Positions 48,374-59,672 of a stretch of 64,000 bases of DNA are shown here, in pieces. This DNA comes from Agrostemma githago (taxonomy: Eukaryota; Streptophyta; Magnoliopsida; Caryophyllales; Caryophyllaceae). Positions within the stretch are counted from its first letter, which is position 1, and the number at the start of each line of letters is the position of its first letter. Position numbers and translations under genes: made by a program. Location: contig OY288251.1 of NCBI GenBank assembly GCA_958450325.1, positions 65,303,666-65,367,665 on the forward strand, given 5' to 3'. The notes beneath the pieces were generated by a model. That model did not search any database. It was not told where the DNA came from and saw nothing but the letters and a program-made list of their open reading frames with translations.

Positions 48374-49277
48374 CCAGCTATGGCTATTCGAGAGGTTATC
48401 GATCTTGGACCCTCCCTTGAATGTGAGCCGATATCAACCCAGGCAAGTTATGTCGAGGAGACGAGCCATTGCCTTTTCTCGCTTCAATACCCAAAAATAC
48501 TGGGATGAGGTGCTATCTTTCCATGGAGGCCTGTTGATCCGTTGGGCCGTGCCATGGTGGCCGATTTACCTTTGGACTGGCCTGGAATCTCGAGATAGGG
48601 CTAGATATCAGGTAATCCTATCTTTTAGGCAGACAATTCACCTTTTTCCCGATCGCATACTTAGGCAATATGGTCGGGCGCAAAGAATCCCAGAAATCGA
48701 GGCCGTTGTGAGTGAATCTACTCAGCTGACGGACGTGATGTGTGACACCTGGATACAAAGGTGGTATACACGAGCTACTTGGCCTGTTCTTAAAAATTCT
48801 CATTCGATCTGGGTAACCGATTCTTATGTGAGGTGGACCCGAGCTGACTCTGCTAAGACCCGGGCTGCTCTGAAAATTGACGAGGCTTATGACCTGTTAC
48901 GCCGGGAGCATGCTAAGGACAATAGGAGCTTCTTTACTGAGGGAGATACTTCGACAGGTCAGAAAAGAAGATCTAAGACTCAGACTGAAGGGTCCAGTAA
49001 TAAGGGTGCACGGGGGAGAGTGAGCCCCCAGATGGACTTAGAAAGGAGACTAGGGCCAAGACTGGCTGCTAAGAATCGACTTGGTCCCCGAGAAAGACTT
49101 CCCGAGCCGGTTAGGGCTCGGCTGGAACCGGTGCAAAGGGTGGAAAACCCAAAATCGAAGAAGCGGGTTCGAGCAAAGGAAGTTCCCCTTGTGATTAGGG
49201 AACGTTCGCCCCCACCCCGTCGGCCTCGGGCTCCACGTGACCCGAAAGATAAGGGAAAGGGCAAAATATACGAGTAG
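47534..49277 (+). CDS. Antisense accessory gene of the Tat element (DUF7745/plant-mobile-domain-like)
   Basis: Two exons, 47534-48175 and 48378-49277, joined across a 202-bp intron (donor cag|gtatgc, long T-tract, acceptor ttccag|ct), give about 513 residues. Residues 1-270 resemble the helical domain annotated in plants as DUF7745 or plant mobile domain: LVGMLHEWSKYFRDADRA, CHFLDACLSYWDDTYHVFSF, HVYAFEGHMDLL, then GSTRLLQ joined to LWLFERLSILDPP. The C-terminal 150 residues are basic and disordered (QKRRSKTQTEG, SKKRVRAKEVP). It lies between pol and the 3' LTR on the opposite strand, with its own TATA box. Extra ORFs in this place are known in Tat-clade elements; their function is unknown. 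The ATG at 47414 precedes the TATA box, so I reject it as the start. Confidence 0.75.
48176..48377 (+). other. Intron of the antisense accessory gene
   Basis: It starts gtatgctg and ends tttttttttccag. The interior consists mostly of repeated gaattttttt units and a long T run. Removing it joins two frames that are otherwise separated by a stop, with the phase kept. The second element has the same intron at 63569-63771 with one extra base. Confidence 0.75.
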
Positions 49278-49613
49278 TCTCCTAAATTTATTATTTAAGT
49301 ATTACTACTATTTTTTGTGGTGTGATTTTGTTGCTTTTTTGTATTTTTTGAAATAATAAAAAAGACATATTAGTGAATACCGTTCCCGTCTTTTCGTTAT
49401 TGCAATGGTTGTACCCTTTTGAGGGGTTGCCTACGTATCCAAAATTAATGGAATCAAACCTTCCGTAGTTCAGAAGCATTTTTTTGCAATTTTCGAAATA
49501 CATCAAGATTATTAATTCGAGATGTGCAACGGTAGGATAAATGATCCTAACTTATTGACTTGCTTAAAATTTTGGAAAATTCATAAATTTTGCAGATGAC
49601 ATTGAGATAGGGT
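49278..49613. other. Short space between the convergent genes
   Basis: It contains the 3' ends of the accessory gene (+) and of gag-pol (-). AT-rich, no other feature seen. Confidence 0.5.
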
Positions 49614-52600
49614 TTATGGGTAGTAACGCTTCAGTTGGTCCAAGTTTGTTGGATTGACGAACTCGTTTCCATCCAAGTCCGTTAGCATTACTGCACCTCC
49701 TGAAAGAATCTTCTTCACTAAATATGGCCCGGCCCAATTGGGTTTGAATTTTCCCCTTGGGTCAACTGGCAATAAAGCTCGAACAGATTTTAGGACTAGA
49801 TCGCCCTCTTTGATGTTCCTGGGCCTAACCCTTTTGTTAAAAGCCCGTTGGATCCTTTTCTGATATATCTGAATATTATTCAGAGCCCGGGATCGTCGTT
49901 CGTCTAAGAGGACTAGCGAGTCGTATCGGGCTTGGACCCAATCCGCTTCAGGCACTTGACTTTCGAGCAAAATCCTAAGTGATGGTACTTCTAGCTCGAC
50001 CGGCTGGACTGCTTCCATTCCATATGTCAGATAGTACGGAGTTGCCCCAGTTGCAGTTCGGATCGATGTCCGATATCCCCATAAAGCAAAGGGTATCTTG
50101 TCGGGCCAATCCCGGTAATTCTCAGCCATCTTTTTAAGAATGGTGACAATTGTCTTGTTAGCTGCCTCCACCGCTCCATTTGTTTGAGGACGGTAGGGTG
50201 ATGACGTATGCCTTTGGATCTTGTACTTTTCCAGCAGAGTGGCGGTTTCAGCTTGGAAATGGGTCCCGTGGTCGCTGATGAACTCGTGTGGAATCCCATA
50301 TCGACATATAATTTTGTTTTGGATGAACTTAGCCACATGTTTGGCATTCAAGATCCGGTATGATTCGGCTTCGACCCATTTGGTGAAATAGTCAATAGCC
50401 ACAAGGATGAAGCAGTGACCTCCTGTCCCGGAAGGATTCACCTTCCCGATTATATCAATTCCCCATGTCGAAAATGGCCATGGTGATGTCATTGTATATA
50501 GTAGAGATGAAGGCATATGCTGAACATTAGCGAAAATCTGACAGTTATGACAGTGTTTGACATACAGCTGACAGTCAGTTTCCATGCTATTCCAATAGTA
50601 ACCGAGTCTCGCGATTTTCCGGGCCAACATATGGGCATTCATGTGTGGACCGTTTTCGCCATCGTGCACCTCGGCCATAACTCTTTCGGCCCGAGTTTTG
50701 TCAATGCATAGGAGTAAAGCCCCCTGTGCTGTCTTTTTGTATAGCTGTCCATCGTCTGTGCGGATGAACTGGGTTGCCCATCTTCGCAGAGCTTTCTTGG
50801 CCCGGTTTTCAGCTCCCGGAGGATATTCCCCTGACGTCAAGTAGGTTAGAATAGCCTGATACCAAGGTTCTGGATCGGTTATTTCGATATCTTGAATAAC
50901 GTTGACGTATGCTGGCTCAGATCGTCTTTCGACACAAATAGGCATACTGGTTAGATGTGCTGGGATATTCAGTAAAGATGCTAATTTTGACAGAGCATCT
51001 GCAAACTGGTTTTCTTCCCGAGGCAGATAAACGTACTCCACCTTTTGGAATTGTTTTTCGAGAACCCTTACTCGTGCTTGGTAAGCCACGAGATTTGCGT
51101 TCCGAGTCTTCCATTTTTGTAGGGTTTGGTTTATGACTAACGATGAGTCACCGTGGACCCGGAGGTTTGTTACTCCTAAATCGGCGGCGGCTTGCAACCC
51201 GTGAATGCATGCTTCGTATTCGGCTGCGTTATTAGTCACGTCAAAATCTAGCTTGATGGATAATGGGGTATGTTCACCTTGTGGTGAGATTAGCAAGATT
51301 CCGACACCAAATCCTCAAAAGTTGGACGCTCCATCAAAGTATAAATCCCATGTGTCAGTGTCGGTATGGAATATGTCTTCGTCTGGGAAGGCCCAAGTAT
51401 CGGTATGTTCTTCCTCGGATACCGGACTATCGGCAAGGAATTCTGCTACTACCCGGCCCTTGATGGCTTTTAAAGGTACGAACTTGAGGTCAAACTCAGC
51501 TAGCATTAAAGTCCACCTGGATATACGACCGTTAAGGATGGGCTTCTCGAAAAGATACTTGATTGGATCCATTTTGGATAGCACATGTACCTCGTGACTA
51601 AGCATGTAGTGTCGGAGCTTTTTAGTGGCCCATACTAATGCTAGACACGTCTTCTCGAGCATAGTGTATTTGCATTCGTATTCCAAGAACTTCTTACTGA
51701 TGTAGTAAATGGCTCGTTCTTCGGAATCGACCGTCTGGGCTAGCATAGCGCCCATGGCAGTCTCGGTCGTTGTTAAGTACAGTGACAGAGGTAAACCATG
51801 CTGAGGTGGCATTAGCACCGGTGGAGAGGATAGAATCTCCTTGATCTTGTCGAAAGCCATTTGACATTTGTCGTCCCATAGTGTTCGTTCTCCTATCTTC
51901 AGTTTCTTGAAAATGGGTTCACATACCATGGTTAGCTTTGAGATGAATCGGCTTATATATTGGACTTTCCCGAGAAACCCCCTTACCTCCTTTTCGGTTT
52001 TAGGTGGTTGCATCTCGGTTATGGCCTTGATCTTTGCTGGGTCAACTTCGATGCCCCGTTGGCTGACAATGTGGCCCAGTAGCTTGCCCGATGTTACCCC
52101 GAAACTGCATTTTTGAGGGTTTAACCTCATGTTGTACTTGCGTAGTCGGGTGAAGAATTTTCTTAGGGCTGCAATGTGCCCGTTTCGGTCTTTTGACTTG
52201 ACAATCATATCGTCGACGTAGACCTCTACTTCCTTATGCATCATGTCATGCAATAAAGTAGTAGCGGTCCGTTGATAAGTGGCACCGGCGTTAATAAGCC
52301 CAAATGGCATCACGGTATAACAGTAAGTCCCCCAAGGTGTGATGAAGGTGGTCTTACTCATGTCTTCTTTCGCCATTTTGATCTGATTGTATCCGGCATA
52401 CCCGTCCATAAATGATAGGAGAGCATGATCGGCCGTGTTATCCACCAATATGTCGATGTGTGGTAACGGAAAATCATCTTTTGGGCTGGCCTTATTAAGG
52501 TCTCGGAAATCCACACATACTCGGACTTTGCCATCCTTTTTGGGTACTGGCACTATGTTTGCAACCCAGTCTGGATATTCAGATACTTGAATAAAGCCCG

Positions 52601-55600
52601 CTTTGAATTGTTTATCAACTTCTTCTTTGACTTTGAGAGACCATTCGGGCCTCATTCTTCGGAGTTTCTGTTTTACCGGCTTGTACCCGTCTTTGATGGG
52701 TATTCGGTGTTCAGCTATTTCCCGGTCTATTCCCGGCATGTCCTTGTAGGACCATGCGAAGACGTCTTTGAATTCTTGGAGGAGATCCGTGAATTGTTGT
52801 TTCTCCTCGGGATCTAAAGATAGGCCCAACCTAAGTATCTGAGGCTCTAAAGGGGTTCCTACGTTGATGGAATCGGTTTCTTCGATTACCGGATTTCGGG
52901 ACTCCCTTTGTTCAAGTTGCTCGACTAGATGCGGAGGCAATGGTACCTGTTCGTCGGGTTTCTCAATGTCATTGCAAGTAAGCTTTTTGAAAATATTTTG
53001 AAAATAAGCCAAGTCGTAAGCAGAACGGTTATCGTTATTATTGATAGTAAATTTTGAAAAGAGCTCAAAGAGAGCTGCCATCTGATCGTTGGTCAGAGGC
53101 GGGATAGGGAGAGCCCTCGGGACAGACTCCGGGGCTCCCGATAGTGCGGCTAAAGAAGGGAGAGGGGTTACAGACTCGACCCTAGTACTGGACCCTCTAG
53201 ACTTTGACTCAGACTCCGACTCTGACTCTGACTCAGACTCGGACTCAGATTCAGACTCGATAGCATGCATATCTCCTTCGCCAGTAGTTAGCTTGTAGAC
53301 TCGACCCTGACTGTCGGTCCATTTGGTTGTCTTCCTCCAAGCTCTCTTCCCAGTGTCGACACCAACTTCAGAGATCAGCTTAGTTGGATCGAACCTGCTG
53401 CTGCGAAGGATAAGGCTGACCAGCTCCTGTTTAGGGGTCGGGATGACCTTGTCTTCCCCAAAGAGTAGTCCTAAGATGGGCTCAGTGTTGCTTGGGCCCT
53501 CCTTTGATTCGGCCTGGATAAGGGCGAATATGTCGTCCGGAATGAAATTGCATTCCCGAGCCAGTTTGGTCCCGGGATATGAGATGGTGGGCCGATAGAG
53601 GCCTGTTTGCACGGTTTCGAATACCGGGGTGACGAACGTGACCGTCTTGGTTTGGTTCGTGTAGCCGGATGCCATGGTATAGCCTAGACCGAGGTGAGAT
53701 TGCCCGTTGTTCAGGGTTTCGATGATCTTTCCCGGTGGTAGATATGGCCTTGAAGTGACTCCCGGTAGGCAACCCAGGTTCTGTAGCATCGTATAGATGC
53801 TGACGGTGAAGTATGGCTGAAAAAGGTGCTCTTCTTCGATCATTCCCACAAAGTTGAATCCTCGTGGGTCGGCTGAGCCCGTCGTGTTACAGCTTGACAC
53901 GGTTATGGGAGTGGCTTCGAGGGTGATGATCCTGTCCTGTAGAGGTAGTTTGACCTTTCTATGAAGAGTAAAGGACACAGCCTTGACCGCGTGAATCCAT
54001 GGTCTTCCAAGTAGCAGGTTGAAAGATGAAGTAACATCGATCACTTGGAATTCCAACTCCTTCTCGATCGGGCCTGTTATGATGGTTAGTTTAACGGCCC
54101 CAGCAACTGATTTTGGGCTCCCATCAAAAGCCTGGATAGTCTTTGCAGTCGGAAGGTAGTCAGCCTCGGTAATGCCGAGGGCCTTGGCTGTCCTTAAAGG
54201 AAGGACGTTAACTGCGGACCCGTCATCAATTAGGGTCATCGGGAGGTATTTGTTTCGACAAATCACCGTAATGTACAGGGCCAAGTTATGAGTGGTCCCA
54301 AATGGTGGAAGATCGGACTCGGAGAAGGTAATGAGTGGGCCTTCTCCTTTGGGCTTGTCTTTGAGATATGGCATGATCGTGGCTACCATTTCAGTGGGGG
54401 TAACCGATGAGTCGACCTTGATTTCGTCGAGGGCCTTAGTAAGTGCCGCTCGATGCTCCTGAGAACTAACCAAAAGTTGCCATATAGTAATGTCGGTTCG
54501 GACCCTTTTCAACTGTCTGACTAGGGCCGTATCATTGTTTGGCTCTTCAGGAGTGATTTCCATCCTGAAAGGTTCAGTGACGATTTCCGGGGTGGCTGTG
54601 ATGGTGTGTGTACCGGCCAAAGCTTTGGCTTTAGCCCTCCGGACTTCTTCGATAGTGACGGGGACGGTCTCCCCTTTAGCCATGTAAACGTCGTCTTCAT
54701 CGTCGTTCCATATCCCGTTGATTTGATAAATGAAGGGGGAAATGAGATGAGAACAGTCAATTACCTCTCCGGTAAAAATGGCATGAGTAGCGAGAGGATT
54801 GTTTTTGTTACTTGGCTTGTCACTAGGCAGCGGTATCTTCCCATTTTCGATCAGGTCTTGGATAAGATGCTTTAATTTCCAACATTTCTCCGTGTCATGC
54901 CCATTGCCTTGGTGGTAGTGGCAATAGGCCTGAATGTTGTAGCTTTTGGACCGTTTTTCTACGGGAACTTCTGGAGTTGGGCCTATCGGTTGGATTAGGC
55001 CCTTCGAAGATAGCCTTTGTAAGGCATTAGCATAGGTTGTCCCAATGTCAGTGAATACCCGATTTGGAGTATTCTTCTTGGTTGAGGTGTCAAGTGAGTT
55101 TACCTCGTCGAAAATGCTTCGGGCCGCCGTTGTGTTGGCGGGCTTACTGGAGGATGAACTAGCTCCTTGATACCCCTTGGTAGAGGCCTTAGTAAGGCTC
55201 TCTTGCCTTAAATCGTCTTCGATTCTGGTACCCATTTCGGTCAAAGTCGCGAAGTCGGGTATAATAGCGTACCTGAGATGGACTCGGTAAGCAGGGAGGA
55301 GGTTTTTGACAAAGGCCTCCACTAGAACCTTTTCTCCGGGCTTGTCAACCAGCTTCACACTTTCGGTCCGCCACCTTTGGAGGTATTTGGTGAAACCCTC
55401 CTTTGGTTCTTGGGCCATAACTTCCAGGGTACGCATGGTAGTCTGGATTTCAGCATTATCCGCGTAGTTCCGTGCGAATTCCATGGCAACATCGTCCCAA
55501 GTTTTGAATTTCTTGGGGTCGAGCCTGTAGTACCAGGCTTTTGGGTGTTTCTCCAGAGAGGAAGCAAAGAGATGCTTGAACATGGTCGATTTGACCCCCT

Positions 55601-55961
55601 TGACAGCCATAAAGTCCTTAAAAGCCCGAATATCAAGTACCGGGTCTTCAGTCCCATCGAACATTGGTAAGCCCGTTAAGTTAAGGTTAGCGGGCAATTC
55701 ATCAGTTAGGGTCGAATAGGTACGGGCATTTTCCGTGAGAATGGTGTTTCTGGTGGTCGAGTGAACCTGTTCCTGCAGCTTTTGGACTGCGCCGGCTAGC
55801 GCGGCTAAGGGCCCGTCGTCATCGATCGAGGCGTTAGGAGTTCCCTGCTCTACGGCACTAACACGAGTGACGATAGCGATCTGGTCTTCCCTCATTTGCC
55901 TCAATTGGGTCTGGATTTGGGCCAACGTGGTGTTCAATTCGTCGATGGCTTTTTGCGTCAT
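49614..55961 (-). pseudogene. Tat gag-pol polyprotein with one in-frame stop
   Basis: One frame of 2116 codons starting at 55961, broken only by TGA at 51315-51317 (codon 1549). Order: N-terminal coiled coil; gag near residues 100-250 (HPKAWYYRLDPKKFKTWDDV); a zinc-knuckle-like motif at 347-360 (CHYHQGNGHDTEKC); aspartic protease near 565-590 (LIDDGSAVNVLP); a Glu-Ser repeat at 902-919; RT with the YVDDM box at 1248-1252 and FRDLNKASPKDDFPLP upstream; a first RNase H (ISKKFLEYECKYTMLEKTCL). Then comes a second, archaeal-type RNase H: its first Asp in YFDGASN just before the stop, then NNAAEYEA, GDSSLV and QFADALSK. Integrase follows, with CHNCQ, GIDIIGK, SDHGTHF and PQTNGAVE (the DDE residues). 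No chromodomain. Without read-through, integrase would not be made. Confidence 0.92.
53204..53258 (-). repeat. Glu-Ser codon repeat inside pol
   Basis: About nine tandem gactct/gactca hexamers on the + strand encode alternating Glu and Ser on the - strand, in a linker between the protease and RT domains. The unit is a repeated 6-mer, so the length is likely to vary between copies. Confidence 0.8.
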
Positions 55962-57034
55962 GGTTCGAGTGAAGGGTGGCCTGTCTGTAAGAGCACCACG
56001 TAATTAGCAACTTAACCCGAATCCTAAGGAAAGTACATCCCGAGCAAGGGAAAAAGAAGAAGAAGACTAAAAAGACGGTAAATGACTCGGAAAAGACACC
56101 TAGACGGGTGACTTGTGAAGAGGTGGGCCTTCCTCAGGATCCAACGCTGTGGGTTGGGCCCTGTCCGGAGGAAGGTTCACGTGAGACATTCCCAGACTTT
56201 TAGACTCGATTGTGTAAACGGGCCAACCTTTGTAGTAGTATGTCCTACGTAGGTGGGCCTTGCCTTAGTTAGGTAAGGCGGACTAGGATAGGGGGAAACT
56301 CGTGATGTAAGATCGACGGAGTTTCGACGCTAGAGACTTCAACGACTTATGACACGACCCGACACTGCTAAATACGGGAAGTCTAAGAAGAGGAAGTTTT
56401 GAAATATGAATTTTTGAAAAGCCCGAAATGAATCGGGTGGAGAAATTCGGCCCTCTTTCGAAAAAAGGAAAAGGAGTGGGCCGAATGACGGGTTTTGAAA
56501 GTTTCGAAAATATTTTCGAGTTTTGAATTGGGCATAATACCGGCTAGAAAAAGGCTATTTTGAGTAAAATCATAAGTCTTAAGTTCGGTATATGACCCGG
56601 GTTTTGAAATTGGATAATTTGAAAAAGGATGCAAATTTTGAAAAGATGACGGTTTTGAAAAAAATGATGTGGATCAAGTAGCACGTAGTCATGGAAACAG
56701 TATAATGACGCCATGTATGCTCTTAATCTAAGTCTCGGTCAGTCTGTAAGGGTCTATACCAGTGTACACAGCCTATCAAGAATCGGGGCGGACTCCCTAA
56801 CTCGAGTTGAGATTAGGACATGCCGTAAAACCCATATGAATCGGCTAATGGACACCTTTGACATAACCAGTTTGGACTATGTCAATGGTATAGTGGGACG
56901 TCGGTCACGAGTACCGGCCCGGGAAAGTGGGGTTATGCATGAACCGTAAAACTAAAACGCGCATTGTACTAGTCAAACGATTTCTATTCGAGTCTCACCC
57001 TGAGGACACCGAAGGTTATTAACTCATCAGAAAA
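55962..57034 (-). other. 5' leader of the Tat element
   Basis: About 1.07 kb between the primer site and the gag start, without a frame longer than 90 codons. It should contain the packaging and dimerisation signals, which I cannot point to. Confidence 0.5.
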
Positions 57035-57052
57035 TCCCCAGCGGAGTCGCCA
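57035..57052 (-). other. Primer binding site (tRNA-Arg type)
   Basis: The - strand reads tggcgactccgctgggga, three bases inside the 5' LTR. The + strand (…cggagtcgcca) looks like the 3' end of a plant tRNA-Arg with CCA. This primer is typical of Ogre/Tat-type elements. Confidence 0.8.
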
Positions 57053-57055
57053 AAT

Positions 57056-59658
57056 TGTGGACATGACATAGGTCCACCCCGACGCGGCCACGCGCGGGTT
57101 TGGGGAGGCGAATGAATCTCCATGAGATGGTCAAATGGAAATTTAAATCGAAGTCGGAGTCGCCACCGAATTTTATGGTTATTCGGAACCGTTCGAGCCC
57201 ACTCTATGTCGTAGTGGGCCGTGTACAAAATACGGCCCATTTCCGATGTCAGAGTTTATTGGGCTCGTCCCTTTTGCATATCGATATAGATGCCGACTGG
57301 GCGGTTAATCGTATATTGAATGACTCTCGTTGCCAATGGTTTCGGACATCCGGAAACCACGGTTCTGAGTAAGGGGTGAGGGTACGTGTTGGGAAGTTCA
57401 CTAAGAACACCCAACCCCGCCCGCACATTAGCGGCCTCTACTAGGATATCGAATGACGTTTTAATGCGCGCGTTAGTAATACGATGAATGATATGCAAAC
57501 ATTGTTTTCCTAAGCATGTGAGGAATTGAATGGGTTGCTAAGTGGTTTAATGCATGCAAAATTAATTAACGTCAAAGTCGAATTTAGCATGTGAGATTCG
57601 TTTTAGTATAATAAAACAAATGAAATAAAAGAATGAATTTGCTACAAAAGATGAACAAACGAGTTAGTATCGATTTGTAAATAATAATAGCAAAAAATAA
57701 ATATGCGAAATCGAGAAAATAAATATTAATCGAAATCTGAAAAATATTGTTGAAAAGAACGTTGTTTTGTATAAAAAACGAAGTTCGAAAAATAATAAAA
57801 ATACGGAAAAGGGCCGCGGCAAACAGCCAGCCGCGCGACTCGCCCGGGACGCCGGCGGGTCGCGTGGTGGCCTGTTTCGGGTCCGGTTTTCGAAAATTTG
57901 AAGTTCGTATTAAATCGCGTATGAATATTGTATGATTCGTACTCGACTTAATATTTTCGATATTCTTTATATTCGATAGTTAACTACGAAATTAATATCG
58001 AATACTTGGAATAGTTTTAGAAAAGATGTTAATTTTAGAAATCGATCGAAGAATAAATAATAAAACGAACGAAAAAGTAAAAAAAGAAACCTCGGATTCC
58101 AGGCCAGCGCGCGAGTCGCTCGGGCTTGGCGCGACTCGCGTGCGGGTCTGTCCGGGTTTTTTATTTTTGTTCGAAAATTGTTATTTCTGATGAATCGCGT
58201 GCAAATTATGAATTAACTTGTATTCGATCCATGTTTTCGATATTCGTCGTATCCAATATTCGATTATGAAATCGATATTGGATATTTAGAATGAGTTTTG
58301 AAAAAGCTTTGTAAAATAAGTCGTTTTGAACGAGAAAAGAAAAGAATTTTTGAATGAAGAAAAGATGTAACGATTTTTGATATCGTCGAAATCTTAATAT
58401 AATTCTTTTCGATACGATATTCGATTATAGAGAAATCGATATCGTATGTTTAAGAATATTCGTTATGAAAATAGTTTTTCGTTAATAACGATATTAGAAA
58501 AATAATAAAAAAAACGACTCTTGACCCATAATAAAAAAGGACGAAGAGAAGAGAAGGAGAGAAAGGAAGAAATCGGGTTTTGTTGCACCCTCAACCTACA
58601 TGCTCTTGTTGACTCGGATCGGAGCTCGTCGGAATGTGGCTAGGCACGGGAGCGTCGAGGTAACGTCGGTTGGGTTTAGGGTGGCTCGGTTTGACGGGCT
58701 TGTGAAGGGTGAAGACTCGGGTATGGGAGCCGGTTTTCCTTCGGGTTTGTGACGTAATATCGGTCTAACGATGCTAAGGAATTATGTGTATCGGGATGCT
58801 AGATAACTATTGCTGAAAAATCGTGTGTGTATGTGTATAATTTCGGTGTGATGGATGTGTAGTCAACCTTATTTTTGTGTTGGACGGGAGGTCCTATTTA
58901 TAGGGAATTCCCGACCTTAACTTAGGAGAGTTCGACTACCGCTTGGGATAGGAAATGTAGGAATTTGAGGGAAATAAGAATTCCGCTTTCTTGTGGAGGA
59001 AGAAAGACAAACCGGTGGATTTGCTCTCCTTTTGGACTGTTTCGGCCGAGTGTTTTACACTCGGTCGGATGTTCGAATCGGTTTTTGAATAGGACTCCTG
59101 TTTGAGCTAGAATTACCGCTTGAGTAAGAAGCTGAGGAGAACGAGAATTCCGTTTTCTTGTGAGAGAAGAAAAGAGGAAAAACCGGCTGGTTATGGGTAC
59201 TTGGCCGAGTGGTTGCACTCGGTTAGGTGTCTGAGTCGGTTTTCGGATAGGATTCCTACTCGGGATCGAATTCTACCTTAAACGGAATTGTTTATTCTTT
59301 TTTTTGAAGGGATGATTTTTGTAGAGTTGGAGTGTGAATGAACCGTGTGAGACACCACGGTGGACTCACGAGTTTCGAGAAATGTCTTTGGCCGGGTTCT
59401 GACTCGGTCGTTAAAAGACGGTTTTACCCTTGGTGACGGTTTCGACCCAAATTAGTGTTATTTGACTCGAAACGACCCACTGGGCCTGAATTTGAGGTTG
59501 GTTTTGTGAGATTTGTACTCCTTAAAATGCCTAGGCCCAATATCCATCATTTCGAGCCCATTTCCGAGTACGTCAAGGCATGTTAGCGTCCGATCATCAT
59601 CGGGTGTTTGTCGGAAACTACTATAGACACCTGGCGGTCAAAATGTGGGTGTCTACAT
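57056..59658 (-). repeat. 5' LTR of the full-length Tat element
   Basis: Same ends and layout as 44279-46880, with one extra A in the run near 59641. At four sites where it differs from the 3' LTR it agrees with the LTR of the neighbouring element (59673-62273). The TATA box is the complement of 58895-58902. Confidence 0.92.
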
Positions 59659-59672
59659 ATAATATTGAAATT
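59659..59672. other. 14-bp spacer derived from the CACTA element
   Basis: The sequence tataatattgaaat separates two LTRs and matches CACTA copy 1 at 16583-16596 except for one base. Confidence 0.8.

Larger units (their letters stand above)
44279..59658 (-). mobile_element. Full-length Tat-lineage Ty3/Gypsy element
   Basis: Read on the - strand: 5' LTR 59658-57056, primer site, leader, gag-pol 55961-49614, an accessory gene on the opposite strand (47534-49277), polypurine tract, 3' LTR 46880-44279. The total is 15,380 bp. The LTRs are about 2.6 kb and nearly identical, so the insertion is recent. A second RNase H of the archaeal type, the tRNA-Arg primer and an extra ORF place it in the Tat clade (the Ogre/Retand relatives). 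The two flanks do not share a 5-bp duplication (agtag left, tataa right). Confidence 0.93.

Noticed and set aside
53089..53298. Asp-Ser repeat frame on the + strand
   Set aside because: It is the shadow of the Glu-Ser repeat in pol.
57035..57052. tRNA-Arg gene
   Set aside because: Only the 3' terminal 18 bases of a tRNA are matched, right at an LTR edge, so it is a primer site and not a gene.
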